DNA of 64,000 bases from PNAI01 sp035574295. GTDB lineage: Bacteria; Pseudomonadota; Alphaproteobacteria; Rhizobiales; Xanthobacteraceae. This document shows positions 1 to 8,971 of the stretch, piece by piece (position 1 is the first letter of the stretch; each line of letters opens with the position of its first letter). The position numbers and the translations under genes are program-made. The DNA is taken from contig DATLYX010000039.1 in assembly GCA_035574295.1 (NCBI GenBank), positions 51,059-115,058 of the forward strand. The letters are read 5' to 3'. The notes beneath the pieces are model-generated. The model was not told the origin of the DNA and did not search any database. It saw nothing but the letters and a program-made list of their open reading frames with translations.

Positions 1-776
1 GAGAGGGGACGACGGTCGTTCTCATCCACGGCAGTCTGAGTTCGAGCCGACAGTGGCGCAAGCTGATGGAACGGTTGCGCGACCGTTTCTGCGTGCTGGC
101 GCCGGAGCTTTATGCCGCGGACGAGGATGGCCCAGCGCAGACCGCGCGGATCGGCGATTTTTCCTTTGCCGAAGATTGTGCGTTCATCGCGCGCCTCATC
201 GAGGCAGCGCCAGACAAGGCGCACTTGGTAGGACATTCGTGGGGCGGGGTCATTGCGGCGCGGGTGGCGCTCGACAGTCGCGAGAAGATCGCGACCCTGA
301 CCCTGATCGAGCCGTCGTGCTTTCATCTGCTCGACAAATCCGGCCCGGACTATGCGGAGATCTTCGGCGTGTACGCGCGCGGGCGCGATCTGTTCGAACG
401 CGGCGAGACGGCGGCAGCGGCGAAGTTTTTCGTCGATTACTGGATGGGAGCGGGAGCTTTCGACGCAATGCCGGCGAGCCGGCAGGAGCCGATCGTGACG
501 GCGATGGTGCGGCTGCACCAGGACTGGGCCGGAACCCTGGACATGAACACGACGCTCGAGGAGTTTCGCGCCTTCCGGCCGCGGACGCTCCTGCTGCGGG
601 CGCGCGACACGCGGCGGCCGTCGGCGCGCATCGTTGATCTGCTTGGGCAGGCGTTGCCCAATGCTGTCAAGGTCGAGATCGAACGCGGCGGGCACATGTC
701 GCCGATCACGAACCCTGAGCCGGTGAACAATGCGATCGAAAGATTCCTCGACGGCCGGTTGCAGCGGCGAGCTTGA
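1..776 (+). CDS. alpha/beta hydrolase, 5'-truncated by window edge
   Basis: The reading frame is open from the first full codon at 3 and enters with the VLIHG segment that forms the oxyanion hole of alpha/beta hydrolases, so the true start lies just outside the window. The nucleophile elbow GHSWGG follows (Ser codon at 237-239). A late Asp in RARDT and the His in ERGGHMSP complete a plausible Ser-Asp-His triad. The fold suits a soluble esterase, hydrolase or haloperoxidase-like enzyme; the substrate cannot be told from sequence. It ends in TGA at 774-776 and no partner gene is tightly linked downstream. Confidence 0.85.
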   Translation, partial: EGTTVVLIHGSLSSSRQWRKLMERLRDRFCVLAPELYAADEDGPAQTARIGDFSFAEDCAFIARLIEAAPDKAHLVGHSWGGVIAARVALDSREKIATLTLIEPSCFHLLDKSGPDYAEIFGVYARGRDLFERGETAAAAKFFVDYWMGAGAFDAMPASRQEPIVTAMVRLHQDWAGTLDMNTTLEEFRAFRPRTLLLRARDTRRPSARIVDLLGQALPNAVKVEIERGGHMSPITNPEPVNNAIERFLDGRLQRRA

Positions 777-886
777 GCCTGTGCCGCCTCCTCCGCCGCA
801 AGCCTGAACATTCGGTTTACGGCATCGCTCAACCTGCATCAGGCCGCGTGGGCATCCGGTGAGGTTTTCGCAATAGCTTCGCCGCC

Positions 887-1156
887 ATGGCGATGGACGA
901 AAGATCGAGAAAGGCCTGTCTGCGTTGGAGTTGGCCCGCGTTCATCCTTGCGGTGCTGCTCATCGTCACGACAGGAGAAGGGCTGTTGTCGTTCCTGGCG
1001 CGCATCCAGCACGACTACCCGAACACCTATGCCTGGCTCGATCTGTTTGCGACGTTCGTGCCGTTCCTTTTGTTCGTGGCCCTCGGCTTGAAGACGCCGG
1101 CCGAGCAGGTGCGCGACCGCATCGACCGGCTGAAGCAGCAATTCCGCAGCAACTAA
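887..1156 (+). CDS. small two-helix membrane protein, unknown function
   Basis: An 89-residue protein with two hydrophobic stretches (about residues 13-35 and 47-66) joined by a short loop containing an aromatic/Asp-rich HDYPNTYAWLD segment, and a basic C-terminal tail. This predicts a two-pass inner-membrane protein with both ends probably cytoplasmic. I do not recognise the family. ATG at 887 is followed by a second ATG at 893; either could be used. It lies between an alpha/beta hydrolase and a DMT transporter on the same strand with about 90-110 bp gaps, so it may be transcribed alone. Confidence 0.6.
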   Translation: MAMDERSRKACLRWSWPAFILAVLLIVTTGEGLLSFLARIQHDYPNTYAWLDLFATFVPFLLFVALGLKTPAEQVRDRIDRLKQQFRSN

Positions 1157-1245
1157 GTCACCGGCGAATTTTTGAGGGTTCGCGACGCACGGCTGTCGCG
1201 AAGCAGGTGGCTGTTTACAGGCGGAATTTCCGCTAGACAAATGCC

Positions 1246-2148
1246 ATGGCCAAAGTCGCCCAAGTCCCCGAAAAACCGCCCGAGCTGGAGCGGCTTGCCG
1301 TCTTTGCTGCGCCCGGCGTGTTCGTGGTGCTGTGGGCCTCCGGCTTCATCGGCGCCAAATTCGGCTTGCCTTACGTCGAGCCAATGACGTTTCTGTTCAT
1401 CCGCATGGCCGCGGTGGTGGCGCTGATCGGCCTCATCATCGCGGTGACACGGCCGTCCTGGCCGGACGGCGCACGCCTCGGCCACAGCGCTGTCACCGGA
1501 ATCTTCGTCCACGGCTGCTATCTCGGTGGGGTGTTCGTGTCGCTGCATCACAAGCTGCCGGCGGGCTTGGCAGCGCTCGTGGTCAGCCTGCAGCCGGTGC
1601 TCACCTCCACGCTCGCCAACCGGCTCTTGGGTGAGCGGGTTCTGCCGCGGCAGTGGGCCGGGCTCGCGCTCGGCATTGCGGGCGTCTATCTCGTGGTGCG
1701 TGGACACACCGAAGGCGAAAGCACAGCAACGGCATGGGTCGCGATCACCGTGGCGCTGCTCGGCATGACAGTGGGGACGCTCTATCAAAAACGGTTCGGC
1801 GGCAATATCGACTGGCGGCCGAGCTTTCTGGCGCAGTACGCGGCGGCAGCCGCCTTGTTCGGGCTGGGCGCGCTCGGATTCGAGACGCGCGCCGTGGAGT
1901 GGACGGCGGAGCTTCTGTTCGCGCTCGCTTGGCTCATCTTCGTGCTTTCATTCGGCGCCATTTGGCTGTTGTATTTTCTCATCGCCCGCAATGCCGCCAC
2001 GCGGGTCGTCAGCCTGTTCTATCTCACCCCGCCGATCACGGCGCTGATGGCGTGGGCGATGTTCGACGAGCGGCTGACCCTGCTTGCGCTCGCAGGTATG
2101 GCGGTGTGCGTCTTCGGCGTGGCGCTGGTGAACTGGCGCGCCGGATGA
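1246..2148 (+). CDS. EamA/DMT-superfamily transporter
   Basis: A 300-residue, strongly hydrophobic protein with about ten predicted membrane helices arranged as two EamA repeats of five. The conserved start of the first repeat (WASGFIGAKFGLPYVEPMTF) and the LLGERVLPRQWAGLALGIAGVYL segment ending the first repeat are typical of drug/metabolite exporters. The likely role is efflux of a metabolite or amino acid across the inner membrane; substrate unknown. The ATG at 1246 is chosen because an upstream ATG at 1241 is out of frame. It converges with the thioesterase gene, with a 7-bp gap between stop codons. Confidence 0.9.
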   Translation: MAKVAQVPEKPPELERLAVFAAPGVFVVLWASGFIGAKFGLPYVEPMTFLFIRMAAVVALIGLIIAVTRPSWPDGARLGHSAVTGIFVHGCYLGGVFVSLHHKLPAGLAALVVSLQPVLTSTLANRLLGERVLPRQWAGLALGIAGVYLVVRGHTEGESTATAWVAITVALLGMTVGTLYQKRFGGNIDWRPSFLAQYAAAAALFGLGALGFETRAVEWTAELLFALAWLIFVLSFGAIWLLYFLIARNAATRVVSLFYLTPPITALMAWAMFDERLTLLALAGMAVCVFGVALVNWRAG

Positions 2149-2155
2149 TCGCTGC

Positions 2156-2551
2156 TCAGGATTTTCGGTCGGTCATTACCAACTGCGTCTGGATCACGAT
2201 CGCGGCCAGACGGCCGTCACCGCGGGTGATCTTTGTCTGCCACACCATGGTGGTACGGCCGCGGTGCAGCGGCGTGCACTCGGCGCGCGCGACATCGCCG
2301 ACCGGGATGCCGGCGAAAAAATTGGTCTTGCTCTCGATGGTAGCGGTGGCGGCGCCGTCCGGGAGATTGGCGACGGTGGCGGTGCCGCCGAGGTTGTCGG
2401 CGAGCGCCATGAGCGCGCCGCCGTGCAGCACGCCGTTGCGGTTGCTCAATTGCTCGGTCACCGGCATTTCCGCGGTGACAAGGTCGCGGGAAATCTTGGT
2501 GATTTTCATTCCCATAAAGCCTGCGAACGGCGGCTGTTCGTCTGCGCGCAT
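2156..2551 (-). CDS. PaaI-type hotdog-fold thioesterase
   Basis: A 131-residue single-domain protein with the hotdog motif NRNGVLHGGALMALADN (residues 37-53): the His-Gly-Gly and downstream Asp match the active site of the PaaI/YbgC/DUF4442 group. It probably hydrolyses an acyl-CoA, often an aromatic or medium-chain thioester. Longer in-frame starts exist but would run into the peroxiredoxin gene, and homologues begin near the residues EQPPFAGFMG, so ATG at 2551 is preferred. It lies downstream of the peroxiredoxin on the same strand, separated by a hairpin. Confidence 0.85.
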   Translation of the reverse strand: MRADEQPPFAGFMGMKITKISRDLVTAEMPVTEQLSNRNGVLHGGALMALADNLGGTATVANLPDGAATATIESKTNFFAGIPVGDVARAECTPLHRGRTTMVWQTKITRGDGRLAAIVIQTQLVMTDRKS

Positions 2552-2570
2552 CGTCTTGAATTCCGCTGGT

Positions 2571-2605
2571 GGAAAGGAAACGGGCGCGGAATTGCGCCGC
2601 GCCCG
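2571..2605 (-). terminator. probable rho-independent terminator of the peroxiredoxin gene
   Basis: A perfect 9-bp stem (CGGGCGCGG with CCGCGCCCG, 2581-2589 and 2597-2605) with a 7-nt loop lies just after the peroxiredoxin stop codon. On the minus strand it is followed by TTTCCTTTCC, a pyrimidine tract that is T-rich though not pure T. It falls before the thioesterase start, so it would separate or attenuate the two genes. Confidence 0.6.
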
Positions 2606-2627
2606 CTGTTGGCATGGTTCGGCGGTG

Positions 2628-3290
2628 TCAGCTGCGCGGCTGCGGCACGATGCGGATGTAGGGCTTGGGCGATTTCCATCCGCCCGGCCAGATTTTTTTC
2701 GCATCTTCGTCGGACACGGAACCGGCGATGATCACGTCGTCGCCCTGCTTCCAGTTCACCGGGGTTGCCACCTTGTGCTTGGCGGTGAGCTGCAAGGAGT
2801 CGATGACGCGCAGCACCTCGTCGAAGTTGCGGCCGGTGGTCATCGGGTAAACCAGGATCAGCTTGATCTTTTTGTCGGGGCCGATCACGAAAACATTGCG
2901 GACGGTCTGGTTGTCGGCCGGCGTGCGGCCTTGAGAGCTGTCGCCCGCGCTTGCCGGCAGCATGCCGTAAAGCTTGGAGATCTTCAGATCGGGATCGCCG
3001 ATCATCGGATAATTGGGGGCAAAACCCTGGGTCTCCTTGATGTCGTTGGCCCAGCGCGAATGATCTTCGACCGGATCAACGGACAGCCCGATGATTTTTA
3101 CGCCCCGCTTGTCGAACTCGGACTTGATCTTCGCCATGTAGCCAAGCTCGGTTGTGCAGACGGGGGTGAAATCCTTCGGGTGCGAGAACAGCACCGCCCA
3201 GCCGTTGCCGATCCATTCGTGAAAGCGAATTCTTCCTTCCGTTGTCTGCGCCTCGAAATCCGGCGCGGTATCGTTGATCTTCAGCGTCAT
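2628..3290 (-). CDS. 1-Cys peroxiredoxin (Prx6-type)
   Basis: A 220-residue thioredoxin-fold peroxidase. The catalytic motif PKDFTPVCTTE sits at residues 38-48, with peroxidatic Cys45 and the supporting Pro38 and Thr42. The long C-terminal part (VNWKQGDDVII, KIWPGGWKSPKPYIR) is the extended C-terminal domain of the Prx6/1-Cys subfamily, and no second resolving Cys is seen. The role is cytosolic reduction of H2O2 and organic hydroperoxides. The start ATG at 3290 is backed by a strong GGAGGAA ribosome-binding site about 5 bases upstream. Confidence 0.95.
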   Translation of the reverse strand: MTLKINDTAPDFEAQTTEGRIRFHEWIGNGWAVLFSHPKDFTPVCTTELGYMAKIKSEFDKRGVKIIGLSVDPVEDHSRWANDIKETQGFAPNYPMIGDPDLKISKLYGMLPASAGDSSQGRTPADNQTVRNVFVIGPDKKIKLILVYPMTTGRNFDEVLRVIDSLQLTAKHKVATPVNWKQGDDVIIAGSVSDEDAKKIWPGGWKSPKPYIRIVPQPRS

Positions 3291-3507
3291 TGGTTCCTCC
3301 TTGCCTCACACACGGCATCGATGCGCGGTCTTAAACTTGCGATACGCGGTCTTATTGCACGTTGGGCTGCGGCCGGGCAACCGATCCCGCATATTGAATT
3401 TTCGCAGGAGGTGATTGCCGGAGCAATGCAAATGTCGCATGGTGCGCGCAAAATAGAATAATTTCGTCGCGGCAGAGCCGAATGGCGTGCGGAAAGCGGA
3501 AGCGCCG

Positions 3508-4800
3508 ATGGAATTTGAGAACCTGCTTTCGCGCCTGGCGCTGGCGCTTGGTATTGGTCTCTTGTTCGGTCTCGAGCGGGGGTGGCGGCGACGCGAAGCC
3601 GAGCCGGGCAGTCGCGCGGCCGGCATCCGCACCTTCGGCATTTCCGGCTTGCTGGGCGGTGTGCTCGGTGCTCTCGCCATAGCGGTCGGCGGTGCCGCGA
3701 GCACAGGCGGAGGTGCCGTGCTCGCAGCCGGCTTTGCCACCTATTCGGCGGTGCTTACCGTATTCGGGCGCGACGAAAACAAGGTCAGGGGATCGGTCTC
3801 GGCGACAAGCGTCGTCGCCGGCATGTTGGCTTTCGCGCTCGGTGCCTATGCGGTCCTGGGCGAAATGCGGATTGCGGCGGCTGCGGCGGTGGCCGCGGTC
3901 GGGCTCCTCGCGCTGCGCGAGGAAATGCACGGCTGGGTGGAAAGAATCACCTGGCCGGAATTGCGCTCGCTGTTCGTGCTCTTGGCAATGACCTTCATCG
4001 CGCTGCCGATCCTGCCCGGCGATCCGATCGGGCCGTTCGGCGGCGTCAACCCGCGCGAGGTGTGGATCATCGCGCTCGTGCTCGCGGCGGTATCGTTTCT
4101 CGGCTATGTGGCGGTCAAATATTTTGGCGGCCGGCACGGGCTCCTGTTGTCCTCCTTCGCCGGCGGCCTTGCCTCGTCCACGGCGGTGACCGTGTTCAGC
4201 GCACGCGCGGCAAGAGCCGGCGAGGCGCCGCCACGGCTGCTCGCCGCCGCGGTGGGGATGGCGTCAGCCGTGATGTTCTTGCGCGTTGTCGCGATCGTTA
4301 TGGCGCTCAATCCGGGTCTGCTCCTGCTCGTCACGCCGACACTCGTTGCTGCCGCGATTTTCGCCTTTGCCTTCGCCATCTTCATGGCCTATCGGCAACA
4401 AGATGGCTCGGTCCAGGCGGGCGTCGTGCGATTGCGCAACCCGTTCGATTTTTTCGCGGTGGTGGGATTTGCACTGTTCTTGGGGCTGATCATCGTGTTG
4501 GGACGGGCGGTGAGTGAATATTTTGGCGCCAGCGGCGTCATCCTGGGAGCGGCTGCAGTGGGCATTGCCGACGTCGATTCGGTTACGGTATCGCTCGCGC
4601 GGCTCGTGCCGCAGACGCTCGATGCGCGAAGCGCCGCGCTGGCGATTCTCACCGCGGTGGCTACCGATACGCTGAGCAAGATCGGCATCGGCGCCGCCAT
4701 CGGCGGCGGCGCGTTTGCGGCGGAAATCGGGGTCATGGCTGCGGGCTGTTTCGCCGCGGGCGGGCTCGGATTATGGCTCACCTTCGCGCTCCTCGCCTGA
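3508..4800 (+). CDS. MgtC/SapB and DUF4010 domain membrane protein
   Basis: A polytopic inner-membrane protein of about 430 residues. The N-terminal third carries the MgtC/SapB hallmark (ALALGIGLLFGLERGW, residues 9-24), and the rest is a DUF4010 region with repeated hydrophobic helices and a conserved SFAGGLASSTAVTVFSARA segment. MgtC proteins are linked to magnesium stress and intracellular survival, but this fused architecture has no proven function. ATG at 3508 is preferred over an in-frame GTG at 3487 because a GGAAG precedes it and homologues start close to the GIGLLFGLE motif. It stands alone between peroxiredoxin and pccA. Confidence 0.88.
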   Translation: MEFENLLSRLALALGIGLLFGLERGWRRREAEPGSRAAGIRTFGISGLLGGVLGALAIAVGGAASTGGGAVLAAGFATYSAVLTVFGRDENKVRGSVSATSVVAGMLAFALGAYAVLGEMRIAAAAAVAAVGLLALREEMHGWVERITWPELRSLFVLLAMTFIALPILPGDPIGPFGGVNPREVWIIALVLAAVSFLGYVAVKYFGGRHGLLLSSFAGGLASSTAVTVFSARAARAGEAPPRLLAAAVGMASAVMFLRVVAIVMALNPGLLLLVTPTLVAAAIFAFAFAIFMAYRQQDGSVQAGVVRLRNPFDFFAVVGFALFLGLIIVLGRAVSEYFGASGVILGAAAVGIADVDSVTVSLARLVPQTLDARSAALAILTAVATDTLSKIGIGAAIGGGAFAAEIGVMAAGCFAAGGLGLWLTFALLA

Positions 4801-4864
4801 GCGACCGTTGACAGCGGGGCAACCACCCAGCAACTCTCGGCACTCGGCGCACCCGGCCTGACGC

Positions 4865-6862
4865 ATGTTCAAACGCATCCTGATCGCGAACCGCGGCGAA
4901 ATAGCCTGCCGCATCATCAAGACCGCGCGGCGCATGGGCATTGCCACGGTCGCGGTCTATTCGGAGGCCGACCGCGATGCGCTGCATGTGGCCATGGCGG
5001 ACGACGCCGTGCTGATCGGGCCGCCGCTGGCCGCGGAAAGCTATCTGTGCATCGAGAAGATCGTTGACGCCTGCCGCAAGACCAAGGCGGAAGCCGTGCA
5101 TCCGGGATACGGGTTTTTGTCCGAACGCGCGGAGTTCGCCGCCGCGCTTGCACAGGCCGGCATCGTCTTCATCGGCCCGAACGCCAAGGCGATCGCGGCC
5201 ATGGGCGACAAGATCGAGGCCAAAAAACTCGCCGCTGCGGCCAAAGTTTCCACCGTGCCGGGCCATATCGGCGTGGTGAAGGACGAAGCGGAGGCGCGGC
5301 GGATCGCGCGCGACATCGGCTATCCGGTGATGATCAAGGCCTCGGCGGGCGGCGGCGGCAAGGGCATGCGCATTGCGCGCACCGAGGGCGAGCTGCTCGA
5401 AGGCCTGGCGCGGGCGCAATCGGAAGCCAAATCCTCCTTTGGCGACGAGCGGGTGTTCTTGGAGAAATTCATCGAAAATCCCCGGCACATCGAAATCCAG
5501 GTGCTGGGCGACAAACACGGCAACGTGATCCACCTCGGCGAGCGCGAGTGCTCGATCCAGCGCCGCAATCAGAAGATCGTGGAGGAGGCGCCGAGCCCGC
5601 TGGTCGATAACGTGATGCGCGAGCGGATGGGCGCGCAGGCGGTGGCGCTCGCCAAGGCGGCCGGCTACGACAGCGCCGGCACGGTGGAATTTATCGCAGG
5701 GCAGGACAAGCAATTCTATTTTCTCGAAATGAACACGCGGTTGCAGGTGGAACATCCGGTCACCGAGTTTGTCACCGGCCTCGATCTCGTGGAGCAGATG
5801 ATTCGGATCGCCGCTGGCGAAAAACTTCCGATCCGGCAAACAGACGTGAAAATCACCGGCTGGGCGGTGGAGAGCCGAATCTATGCCGAGGATCCTTACC
5901 GCAATTTCCTGCCTTCGACCGGACGGCTGGTGCTGTATCGCCCGCCACAAGATCGCGCTGCAAACGGCATCACCGTGCGCAATGACACCGGCGTTACCGA
6001 GGGCGACGAGATTTCCGTCTATTACGATCCGCTGATCGCCAAGCTGATCACCCATGGACCCACGCGCGAGGCGGCGGTCGATGCGCAGGCGGACGCGCTC
6101 GATACCTTCGCAATCGAAGGCGTGAGCCACAACATCCCGTTCCTGGCGGCGCTGATGCAGCATCCGCGCTGGCGCGCGGGGCGGCTTTCGACCGATTTCA
6201 TCGTCGAGGAATATCCCGACGGGTTCCGCGTGCCACTGTCGGAGGCGGTGCGGGAGATTTTGGCGGCCGTGGGCGCCGCGATCGACCACGTGCTGGGCGA
6301 GCGCAAGCGGCAAATTTCGGGCCAGTTGCGCAGCCGGCCGGTGAGGCGCGAGCGGCGACGGGCGGTGATGGTGGGCGATATCGAAATCGCGCTTGAGATC
6401 GGACGGCGGAACGAACACATCGAAGTCAGCTTCGGCGCCGGCCGGGTGCATCGCTTGGAGTCGGTCTGGAAGCCCGGTCAACCGGTGTGGAGCGGGACTT
6501 TTGACGGCAGGGCGCTCTCGGTGCGGGTGCGACCGATCGTCAACGGCTTCCGGCTCATGCATCGGGGCGCGGAGGCCGATGTATTTGTTTACACTGAGCG
6601 CGAGGCCGCAGCGGCGCGGCTGATGCCGGCGAAAAAGAAAGTCGCAACAGGCAAGGCGCTGCGCGCGCCCATGCCGGGGCTTGTCGCCTCTATCGCGGTC
6701 AAGGTGGGACAGGAAGTCAAGGCCGGCGAGCCGCTCGCGGTGATCGAGGCGATGAAGATGGAGAACGTGTTGCGGGCGGAGCGGGACGGTGTTGTGAAAG
6801 CCATCCGGGTCAAGCCGGGCGACAATCTTCCCGTGGACGCGGTCATCATGGAGTTTGCCTAA
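4865..6862 (+). CDS. pccA: propionyl-CoA carboxylase alpha subunit (biotin carboxylase + BCCP)
   Basis: A 665-residue subunit with domains in the standard order: biotin carboxylase N-domain from FKRILIANRGEIACRI, ATP-grasp with glycine loop SAGGGGKGMR (about residues 159-168), carboxylase C-domain, a BT linker region (RVHRLESVWKPGQP), and a C-terminal biotinyl domain with AMKMEN, biotinylated Lys631. It carboxylates biotin with ATP and bicarbonate for propionyl-CoA to methylmalonyl-CoA conversion (odd-chain, Ile, Val and Met breakdown). The N terminus and BT segment resemble alphaproteobacterial PccA more than MccA. The beta subunit gene is not in the window. The next gene starts 12 bp downstream. 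Confidence 0.9.
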   Translation: MFKRILIANRGEIACRIIKTARRMGIATVAVYSEADRDALHVAMADDAVLIGPPLAAESYLCIEKIVDACRKTKAEAVHPGYGFLSERAEFAAALAQAGIVFIGPNAKAIAAMGDKIEAKKLAAAAKVSTVPGHIGVVKDEAEARRIARDIGYPVMIKASAGGGGKGMRIARTEGELLEGLARAQSEAKSSFGDERVFLEKFIENPRHIEIQVLGDKHGNVIHLGERECSIQRRNQKIVEEAPSPLVDNVMRERMGAQAVALAKAAGYDSAGTVEFIAGQDKQFYFLEMNTRLQVEHPVTEFVTGLDLVEQMIRIAAGEKLPIRQTDVKITGWAVESRIYAEDPYRNFLPSTGRLVLYRPPQDRAANGITVRNDTGVTEGDEISVYYDPLIAKLITHGPTREAAVDAQADALDTFAIEGVSHNIPFLAALMQHPRWRAGRLSTDFIVEEYPDGFRVPLSEAVREILAAVGAAIDHVLGERKRQISGQLRSRPVRRERRRAVMVGDIEIALEIGRRNEHIEVSFGAGRVHRLESVWKPGQPVWSGTFDGRALSVRVRPIVNGFRLMHRGAEADVFVYTEREAAAARLMPAKKKVATGKALRAPMPGLVASIAVKVGQEVKAGEPLAVIEAMKMENVLRAERDGVVKAIRVKPGDNLPVDAVIMEFA

Positions 6863-6874
6863 GATGATACCGCC

Positions 6875-7339
6875 ATGACGCTGTACTTCGCCTATGGCTC
6901 CAATATGAGCCGCGCGCTGATGCGGCGGCTCTGCCCGCAAGCCGAGCCGGTTGGGACTGCGACGCTCTGCGGATATCGCTTCATCATTACCACCGACGGC
7001 TTTGCCTCGATCGTTCCGCATTCCGGCGGAATCGTGCACGGCGTATTGTGGAAGCTTTCGGCGCGGGACATTGCCGCGCTCAATGCCTACGAAAGTTTGG
7101 ACAGCGGGCTTTACGCCATGGTTACGCTGCCGGTGCGCAGAGAGGGACGCAGGCTCGCCGCGATGGTTTATATTGCGCGGTCGCGCAACCAAGGGCGGCC
7201 GCGGGCGGGTTATCTCGATGTGGTGCTGAAAGCGGCGCGCGAGTGGAACCTGCCGGAGACCTACGTGCGCTCGCTTGCGCGCTGGGCGCCGGCGCGATGG
7301 CGCGGGGCGCGGGCCGTTGAATGCGGAGAGATCGGATGA
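6875..7339 (+). CDS. gamma-glutamylcyclotransferase-family protein
   Basis: A 154-residue protein of the GGCT/AIG2-like fold. The substrate-binding loop YGSNM is at residues 7-11 and the presumed catalytic Glu73 is in NAYESLD. Such enzymes cyclise gamma-glutamylamine or gamma-glutamyl peptides, releasing 5-oxoproline; the actual substrate is unknown. It starts 12 bp after pccA and its TGA overlaps the next ATG (ATGA at 7336-7339), so pccA, this gene and acyP probably form one transcript with translational coupling at the last junction. Confidence 0.88.
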   Translation: MTLYFAYGSNMSRALMRRLCPQAEPVGTATLCGYRFIITTDGFASIVPHSGGIVHGVLWKLSARDIAALNAYESLDSGLYAMVTLPVRREGRRLAAMVYIARSRNQGRPRAGYLDVVLKAAREWNLPETYVRSLARWAPARWRGARAVECGEIG

Positions 7340-7638
7340 ACGACGTGGTGATCCGTCACATCGTCGTCCGCGGACGGGTGCAGGGCGTGGGTTACCGCGC
7401 CTTTGTCGAAGACGAAGCGGCGATCAGAGGTTTGGAGGGTTGGGTGCGCAATCGCCGCGACGGCACCGTGGAGGCGGTGTTCGCCGGGCCGGCCGAAGAG
7501 GTCGCCATGATGATCGAGGCGTGCAGCCAAGGACCGCGCGCGGCGCGGGTCGAGGCGGTCGATGAGCGGGAAGGCACGCCGGCGCTGCTCGCCCAACGCC
7601 GCATCACCGAAAAATTTTCCGTGCTGGCGACGGTTTGA
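7336..7638 (+). CDS. acyP: acylphosphatase
   Basis: A 100-residue protein with the acylphosphatase signature VRGRVQGVGYR (residues 11-21), which supplies the phosphate-binding loop and catalytic Arg21, and Asn39 in GWVRNRRDG. It hydrolyses carboxyl-phosphate bonds such as acetyl phosphate. An in-frame ATG at 7321 exists, but ATG at 7336 has a GGAGAG ribosome-binding site and forms a 4-base overlap with the preceding stop. Its stop codon is one base from that of the convergent lipB. Confidence 0.93.
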   Translation: MNDVVIRHIVVRGRVQGVGYRAFVEDEAAIRGLEGWVRNRRDGTVEAVFAGPAEEVAMMIEACSQGPRAARVEAVDEREGTPALLAQRRITEKFSVLATV

Positions 7639-7639
7639 T

Positions 7640-8356
7640 TTATGTCTCCCCGCCCGCGGGCAGAGAGCGCGTTGCGCCGAACACCTGCTCGAATTCCGCG
7701 CGCAACGCCATGTCGACTTCGGGCATCGAAACATGAATGCCCAAATCGGAGAGACTGGTGACGCCGTAGCGCGGTTCGCTTACGCCGCACGGTACAATGC
7801 CGGAAAAGTGCGATAGCTCGGGCGCGACGTTGAACGCGATTCCGTGCAGGCTCACCCAGCGGCGCAGGCGGATGCCGATGGCGGCAATCTTGTCCTCAAA
7901 ACCTTCGCCCTTGTCCGGCCGGCGGACCCAGACGCCGATGCGGTCGGCGCGGCGCTCGCCGCGCACGTTGAAGCGGGCGAGCGTGCGGATGAGCCATTCC
8001 TCCAGTGCGGCAACGTAGGCGCGGACGTCCTGGGCGCGGCGGTTGAGGTCGAGCATCACATAGGCGACCCGCTGTCCGGGGCCGTGGTAGGTGAACTGGC
8101 CGCCGCGGCCGGCGCGGTGCACGGGGAAGCGGGCGTCGAGCAGCCCGCTGTCGCGGGCGCTGGTGCCGGCGGTATAAAGCGGCGGGTGCTCGAGTAACCA
8201 CACGAGCTCGGGCGCGATCCCTGCGGCGATGGCGGCCACCCGCGCATCCATGGTCGCAAGAGCGGCCTCATAGGCCACTGGATCGTCGCTCACCCGCCAT
8301 TCGACGGGTGGCAAAGCCTCTGTCGGCAAAAGACGGACCGCCGGCGCTGCACCCAT
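7640..8356 (-). CDS. lipB: lipoyl(octanoyl) transferase LipB
   Basis: A cytosolic transferase of about 238 residues that moves octanoate from acyl carrier protein to lipoyl domains of 2-oxoacid dehydrogenases and GcvH, the first step of lipoate synthesis. Family marks: WLLEHPPLYTAG near the N terminus, the GRGGQFTYHGPGQ block, KIAAIGIRLRRW with the catalytic Lys, and the catalytic Cys in IVPCGV. The ATG at 8356 gives the usual length; an in-frame ATG at 8407 would add 17 residues. No clear ribosome-binding site precedes either. It is convergent with acyP. Confidence 0.95.
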   Translation of the reverse strand: MGAAPAVRLLPTEALPPVEWRVSDDPVAYEAALATMDARVAAIAAGIAPELVWLLEHPPLYTAGTSARDSGLLDARFPVHRAGRGGQFTYHGPGQRVAYVMLDLNRRAQDVRAYVAALEEWLIRTLARFNVRGERRADRIGVWVRRPDKGEGFEDKIAAIGIRLRRWVSLHGIAFNVAPELSHFSGIVPCGVSEPRYGVTSLSDLGIHVSMPEVDMALRAEFEQVFGATRSLPAGGET

Positions 8357-8421
8357 ACTATTAAAAATAGCGAGCGCATCGGATGGCCGCCAGCGCGGGC
8401 GCTGCAAATGGCCCGGCGGGA

Positions 8422-8760
8422 TCAGAAATTGTCCCGCATGGCGTTCATGTGCCGGCTGCAGATGCTGGCCTGCGGGCCCGCCACAACGAAGTACACCATC
8501 CCTTTGCTCGCGGCGCAGCGGATCAAAGCCGTGTAATCGCCCCGCTCCCCGAAAACGGAAGCGTTGCCCACTACCTCGAATCGCGTGTTAAAGCTCTGCT
8601 GCCGCATGGCGGCAGAGCCTTTCTGAAGGCAATCCTCCTGACTGATGGTAATCGACAGCCAGGCCGAAGCCATGCTCGGTCCAGCGTCCCCCGCAGCCAC
8701 CGACGCCAGCGTTCCTGCGACCCCCAGCGCCGCTGCAACCGAATGCCATCTCATCTGCAT
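8422..8760 (-). CDS. small secreted protein, unknown function
   Basis: A 112-residue protein with a clear signal peptide (residues about 1-22, hydrophobic AAALGVAGTLASVAA). The mature part has three cysteines (in EDCLQKG, IRCAASKG and SICSRHM) and motifs VVGNASVFGERGDYTAL and VYFVVAGP. I recall similar hypothetical secreted proteins in Bradyrhizobium relatives but know no function. ATG at 8760 is preferred because GGGGTGG lies upstream; an ATG at 8784 is possible. It lies upstream of lipB on the same strand with a 65-bp gap. Confidence 0.65.
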   Translation of the reverse strand: MQMRWHSVAAALGVAGTLASVAAGDAGPSMASAWLSITISQEDCLQKGSAAMRQQSFNTRFEVVGNASVFGERGDYTALIRCAASKGMVYFVVAGPQASICSRHMNAMRDNF

Positions 8761-8971
8761 GCTTGCCACCCCAGTTTTCGCCATCGTTTTGCGACAGCCC
8801 CAAACGATACGGCTTACAAACTAAAGGCGGACGCGCGGTTCGACAATGAGCATTCGTGAGACCGCAGCAGCGGGGACATTTTCCAGGAAACCTGTCCACT
8901 GCAACCTATGATTGTTTACCCCCTGCTAACCATGGCGTGGTCACCTGCGGGCCGGGACAAGGAGCCGAATC

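Noticed and set aside
1653..3461. 602-codon plus-strand frame spanning the DMT transporter, thioesterase and peroxiredoxin genes
   Set aside because: It cuts across three recognisable genes and their gaps in the wrong frame; no protein family pattern.
4778..7192. Long open frame of about 800 codons on the minus strand across pccA
   Set aside because: It mirrors pccA codon structure, encodes a His/Arg/Ala-rich sequence with no domain, and is typical of antisense shadows in GC-rich DNA.
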